Of a stretch of DNA of 64,000 nt, positions 60,699-64,000 are shown one piece after another. Below the pieces are notes generated by a model, which was not told where the DNA came from, searched no databases, and worked only from the letters and a program-made list of their open reading frames with translations. Origin of the DNA: CAVXYG01 sp963706835 (GTDB lineage Bacteria > Actinomycetota > Actinomycetes > S36-B12 > GCA-2699445); assembly GCA_963706835.1 (NCBI GenBank), contig CAVPOB010000025.1, forward strand, positions 18,075 to 82,074. The letters run 5' to 3'. A program made the translations under genes and the position numbers. Numbering within the stretch: position 1 is the first letter of the stretch; each line of letters starts with the position of its first letter.

Positions 60699-62414
60699 GT
60701 GAAGACCGTGCCACACCACATCGCCACACTCGATCCCACGGCGAGGTCGTCCGCGTTGGAGGCCATGGCCGGCGGTGAGCTCGACGTCCTGGTCATCGGT
60801 GGCGGGGTGACCGGTGCCGGCGCGGCCCTCGACGCGGTCACGCGCGGGCTGCGGGTCGGCCTGATCGAGGCCCGGGACTACGCCTCGGGAACGTCGAGCC
60901 GTTCCAGCAAGCTGATCCACGGGGGCCTGCGCTACCTGGAACAGCTGAACTTCAGCCTGGTCCGGGAAGCCCTGCGCGAGCGCTCTCTCATCCTCACCCA
61001 CCTGGCGCCCCATCTGTGCCGGCCCGTGCCGTTCCTCTACCCCCTGCAGCACCGGCTGTGGGAGCGGCTCTACGTCGGCAGCGGCGTCCTGCTCTACGAC
61101 ACCATGGGGGGCCGCCACGGCGTCCCGAGCCATCGCCACCTCACCCGCAGGCACGCGTTGAGGCAGTTCTCCTCGCTGCGCAAGGACGCCCTGGTCGGGG
61201 CGATCCAGTACTACGACGGCCAGGTCGACGACGCGCGCCACACGATGATGATCGTGCGGACCGCCGCCGAGTACGGCGCCCTGTGCGCCAACAGCGCGCG
61301 GGTCGTCGACTTCCTGCGCGAGGGCGACCGGGTCGTCGGGGCCCGGGTCCGCGACCTGGAGACCGGCACCGAGTATGCGATCCGCGCCCGGCAGACGATC
61401 AACGCCGCCGGGGTCTGGAGCGATGAGATCCAGCAGATGGTCGGCGGGCGAGGCCAGTTCCACGTCCGCGCGTCCAAGGGCGTGCACATCCTGGTCCCCC
61501 GCGACCGCATCCACGCAACGACAGGGATCATCACCCGGGCCGGGAAGAGCGTGCTGTTCATCATCCCGTGGGACCGGCACTGGATCATCGGGACCACCGA
61601 CACCGACTGGACCCTCGACCTCGCGCACCCGGCCGCCAGCCAGTGCGACATCGACTACCTGCTCGAGCACGCCAACCGGCTCCTGGCCACCCCACTGACA
61701 CCCGAGGACGTGGTAGGGGTCTACGCGGGGCTGCGGCCCCTGCTCGCCGGGGAATCCGAAGCCACCAGCCAGCTCTCCCGCGAGCACGTCGTGGTCAGCC
61801 CGGTCGCGGGCCTGGTCATGGTCGCCGGCGGCAAGTACACGACGTACCGGGTGATGGCCAAGGACGCCGTCGACCAGGCCGTACACGCCATCGCGCGCCG
61901 GGTCCCGCCATCATGCACCCAGGACGTCCCCCTCGTCGGTGCCGACGGCTACACCGCGGCCTGGAACCAACGCGAGCTGCTGGCAGAGCGCAGCGGCCTG
62001 CACGTCTCGCGCATCGAGCACCTGCTGCATCGCTACGGCACGCTCGTCCACGAGCTGCTCGACCTCGTCGCCGACCAGCCGCAGCTCGGGCAGCCGCTGG
62101 CCAGCGCCCCGGCCTACCTCACGGTCGAGGCCTACTACGCCGCCGCCGCCGAAGGGGCCCTGCACCTGGACGACATCCTCACCCGTCGCACCAGGATCTC
62201 CATCGACACCTGGGACCGAGGGGAGACCTCCGCCGACGAGGTCGCCCACCTGGTCGCCCCCGTCCTCGGCTGGGACGAGGCCACCATCGACCGCGAGATC
62301 GAGCACTACCGCGCACGGGTCACGGCCGAGATCCAGTCCCAGCAACAACCCGACGACCACACCGCCGACGCCGCACGACTCGGCGCACCCGACGTCCGCC
62401 TCGGCCACGCCTAA
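60699..62414 (+). CDS. glpD: Glycerol-3-phosphate dehydrogenase (copy B)
   Basis: Identical to the copy A product, 571 residues, same GTG start 30 bp after glpK. All FAD and substrate motifs are intact. It is cotranscribed with glpK copy B and lacks any linked importer on this side. Dosage of the pathway would rise, or a separate regulation would apply, if both copies are real. The identity, including silent positions as far as I can see, implies very recent duplication or gene conversion. Confidence 0.9.
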   Translation: MKTVPHHIATLDPTARSSALEAMAGGELDVLVIGGGVTGAGAALDAVTRGLRVGLIEARDYASGTSSRSSKLIHGGLRYLEQLNFSLVREALRERSLILTHLAPHLCRPVPFLYPLQHRLWERLYVGSGVLLYDTMGGRHGVPSHRHLTRRHALRQFSSLRKDALVGAIQYYDGQVDDARHTMMIVRTAAEYGALCANSARVVDFLREGDRVVGARVRDLETGTEYAIRARQTINAAGVWSDEIQQMVGGRGQFHVRASKGVHILVPRDRIHATTGIITRAGKSVLFIIPWDRHWIIGTTDTDWTLDLAHPAASQCDIDYLLEHANRLLATPLTPEDVVGVYAGLRPLLAGESEATSQLSREHVVVSPVAGLVMVAGGKYTTYRVMAKDAVDQAVHAIARRVPPSCTQDVPLVGADGYTAAWNQRELLAERSGLHVSRIEHLLHRYGTLVHELLDLVADQPQLGQPLASAPAYLTVEAYYAAAAEGALHLDDILTRRTRISIDTWDRGETSADEVAHLVAPVLGWDEATIDREIEHYRARVTAEIQSQQQPDDHTADAARLGAPDVRLGHA

Positions 62415-62496
62415 CACCATCACGCAACCAGAGCAGGCGACGGCCACGCCCGCGAACGGGGACGTCCTGGCAGAGAACGACAACCGGGAGGTTGGC

Positions 62497-63528
62497 ATGC
62501 ACGACGCGTCGCTGTTCGCCGCTGCACATCGGCGGCTGAACCGACTCACCGGCGAGTGGATCCTGGTCTCGCCGCACCGCACACAGCGGCCCTGGCAGGG
62601 ACAGGTCGAAGACGCGATCATCGAGCACCGTCCTGCCTACGACCCGACGTGCTACCTCTGCCCCGGCAACACGCGGGCCGCAGGCGTGCCCACCCCGGAC
62701 TACACCTCGACGTTCGTCTTCGACAACGACTTCGCCGCGCTCCTGCCCGATGCCCCCGGTCAACGGCTCGACCGCGACGGACTGCTCGTGGCGGACAGCG
62801 AACGTGGCATCTGCCGCGTGGTCTGCTTCTCACCACGCCATGACCTGACCCTCGGCGGAATGCCAACCGGGCAGATCCGCCTGGTGGTCGAGACCTGGGT
62901 GGACCAGTACCTCGAGCTAGGCGCGATCCCCTGGGTGCGCCACGTCCAGATCTTCGAGAACCGCGGCACGATGATGGGAGCGAGCAACCCCCACCCGCAC
63001 GGCCAGATCTGGGCCAACCAGCAACTCCCCACCGAAGCCGCCAAAGAACTCGACCAACAGCAGACATACTCGGCCGATGGTCGCTGCCTGCTCTGCGACT
63101 ACCTGGCCATCGAACTGCAGGACGGCGAACGCGTCGTCTGCCAGAACGACCACTTCATCGCGGTGGTGCCGTTCTGGGCCATCTGGCCGTTCGAGACACT
63201 CGTCCAGCCCCGAGCCCACCGCGGCGCCCTACCCGACCTGGACACCGACGAACGCGATGCGCTGGCCGACATCCTGGGACGGCTGACCCGCCGCTACGAC
63301 CAGCTGTTCGGCGTGCCATTCCCCTACTCAATGGGCTTCCACCAACGGCCCACCGACGGCGACCCACACCCACACTGGCACCTCCACGCGCACTTCTACC
63401 CGCCGCTGCTGCGATCAGCCACCATCCGCAAGTTCATGGTCGGCTACGAACTGCTCGGACAACCCCAACGCGACATCACCCCCGAAAGCGCAGCACACCG
63501 GCTACGCAACCTCCCAGAACCGTCATGA
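62497..63528 (+). CDS. galT: Galactose-1-phosphate uridylyltransferase (copy B)
   Basis: Identical to copy A (343 residues), start ATG at 62497 with GGGAGG upstream, active-site NPHPHGQIW intact. It lies about 5 kb from a fragment of a different galT at 57530-57612. The fragment and this gene are diverged in sequence, so the fragment is not debris of the duplication. The old locus therefore had a galactose link of its own, and copy B restores a full galT there. Confidence 0.9.
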   Translation: MHDASLFAAAHRRLNRLTGEWILVSPHRTQRPWQGQVEDAIIEHRPAYDPTCYLCPGNTRAAGVPTPDYTSTFVFDNDFAALLPDAPGQRLDRDGLLVADSERGICRVVCFSPRHDLTLGGMPTGQIRLVVETWVDQYLELGAIPWVRHVQIFENRGTMMGASNPHPHGQIWANQQLPTEAAKELDQQQTYSADGRCLLCDYLAIELQDGERVVCQNDHFIAVVPFWAIWPFETLVQPRAHRGALPDLDTDERDALADILGRLTRRYDQLFGVPFPYSMGFHQRPTDGDPHPHWHLHAHFYPPLLRSATIRKFMVGYELLGQPQRDITPESAAHRLRNLPEPS

Positions 63529-63589
63529 CATGACGTACGCCACCACCGCGCACAGCGAATACCACCGAACACCGAACACCCGGTCGGTG

Positions 63590-64000
63590 TCAGGGTTCGA
63601 CAGTCACCTTGATGGCCTCACCCTTCGCCACGAACCTCACCACCGGCGATGTACTCCAGCGCCCGCTTGTTGTGCGAGGGGGCGGAACCATTGGCACCCA
63701 TGATCATCAGTTCCCGGTAGTACACCAGGTTCGAGTCACACGAAATGAACGGGTTGGTCTTCCTTCGGAAGACCACCGAAAAACGAGATCCGCCCCCGCC
63801 GCCCAGCCATCCGGATCGCCTGCTCCTGCGCGATACTGGCAGCCGTCGCAGCGATCACCACGCCGGCGCCGCGACCATCGGCGCAGCCGATCGGCCCGGC
63901 GCCGAACACCACGACCGTGTCACCGTCACCGGCCTGCACCAGCTCCTAAGCGTTGATCGCACACGCGAACGGCTCAGCGACCGAGGCCCCATCGAACCCG
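63590..64000 (-). pseudogene. Zinc alcohol/sorbitol dehydrogenase, broken (copy B, cut by window edge)
   Basis: Same remnant as in copy A, with the same in-frame TAG, Rossmann-fold deletion and residual C-terminus ending at 63590. The window ends within it. Shared damage shows that decay came before duplication. Confidence 0.75.

Larger units (their letters stand above)
59139..64000 (+). repeat. Large direct repeat, copy B (runs off the window)
   Basis: Matches 15295-20156 over its whole visible length with the same gene coordinates shifted by 43,844. Sequence upstream of 59139 is unrelated to that upstream of 15295, apart from chance. The copy still matches at the final base, so its end and total length are not visible. 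Confidence 0.95.

Overview
The window is high-GC DNA with actinobacterial gene order and protein families. The dnaX / SRP RNA / recR / DUF5063 / lysC-asd block, a DesA3-type desaturase with its reductase, a LytR_C envelope protein and many GTG starts all point that way. I cannot fix the genus from sequence alone. Almost all space is coding. Several genes are decayed, usually by internal deletion.

Layout. 1-1.4 kb: end of a polymer ligase-like membrane protein and a DUF1330 remnant, then a palindromic repeat. 1.8-4.6 kb: a LysR regulator divergent from tmpA-tmpB, a two-enzyme route from 2-trimethylaminoethylphosphonate to glycine betaine and phosphate. 4.6-8.7 kb: an orphan metal-receptor protein, an unrecognised protein, and an overlapping kinase/acyl-CoA dehydrogenase pair resembling LvaA/LvaC. 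8.7-24.4 kb: a polyol/sugar island. It holds glycerate kinase, two wrecked ABC permeases, a DeoR regulator, a binding protein with two intact permeases, glpK-glpD-galT, a broken alcohol dehydrogenase, a large two-Rossmann dehydrogenase, an IS30-like remnant and a mannitol-type PTS (IIA and IICB). 24.8-36 kb: a DNA segment with a membrane discoidin-like protein, VOC and COG4705 proteins, desaturase plus ferredoxin reductase, glycogen phosphorylase, arsR/arsM and a secreted M28 peptidase.

36-48 kb is conserved core: asd, lysC (with a probable internal beta-subunit start), an ABC pair, DUF5063, recR, a serine hydrolase where ybaB is usually found, dnaX, the 4.5S SRP RNA, a GGDEF-EAL membrane protein and tRNA-Ser(GGA). 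48-56.4 kb: AraC regulator, broken VOC gene, UvrA-like ABC protein, NagZ-like lipoprotein, HerA-like ATPase, LytR_C protein and GNAT. 56.4-59.1 kb is a scrap yard: a second palindromic repeat, a broken PIN toxin gene, an orphan CsoR-like palindrome, a tRNA-Ser(CGA) 3' fragment, a galT fragment and a glycoside hydrolase.

The most striking feature is a direct repeat of at least 4,862 bp. Positions 15295-20156 recur at 59139-64000 with a constant offset of 43,844 and no difference I could find. It carries glpK, glpD, galT and the same broken dehydrogenase. The left junction lies 12 bp before the glpK start codon, so the second copy lacks the upstream region of the first and sits behind the first codons of another gene. 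The copy reaches the window edge, so an assembly artefact must be excluded.
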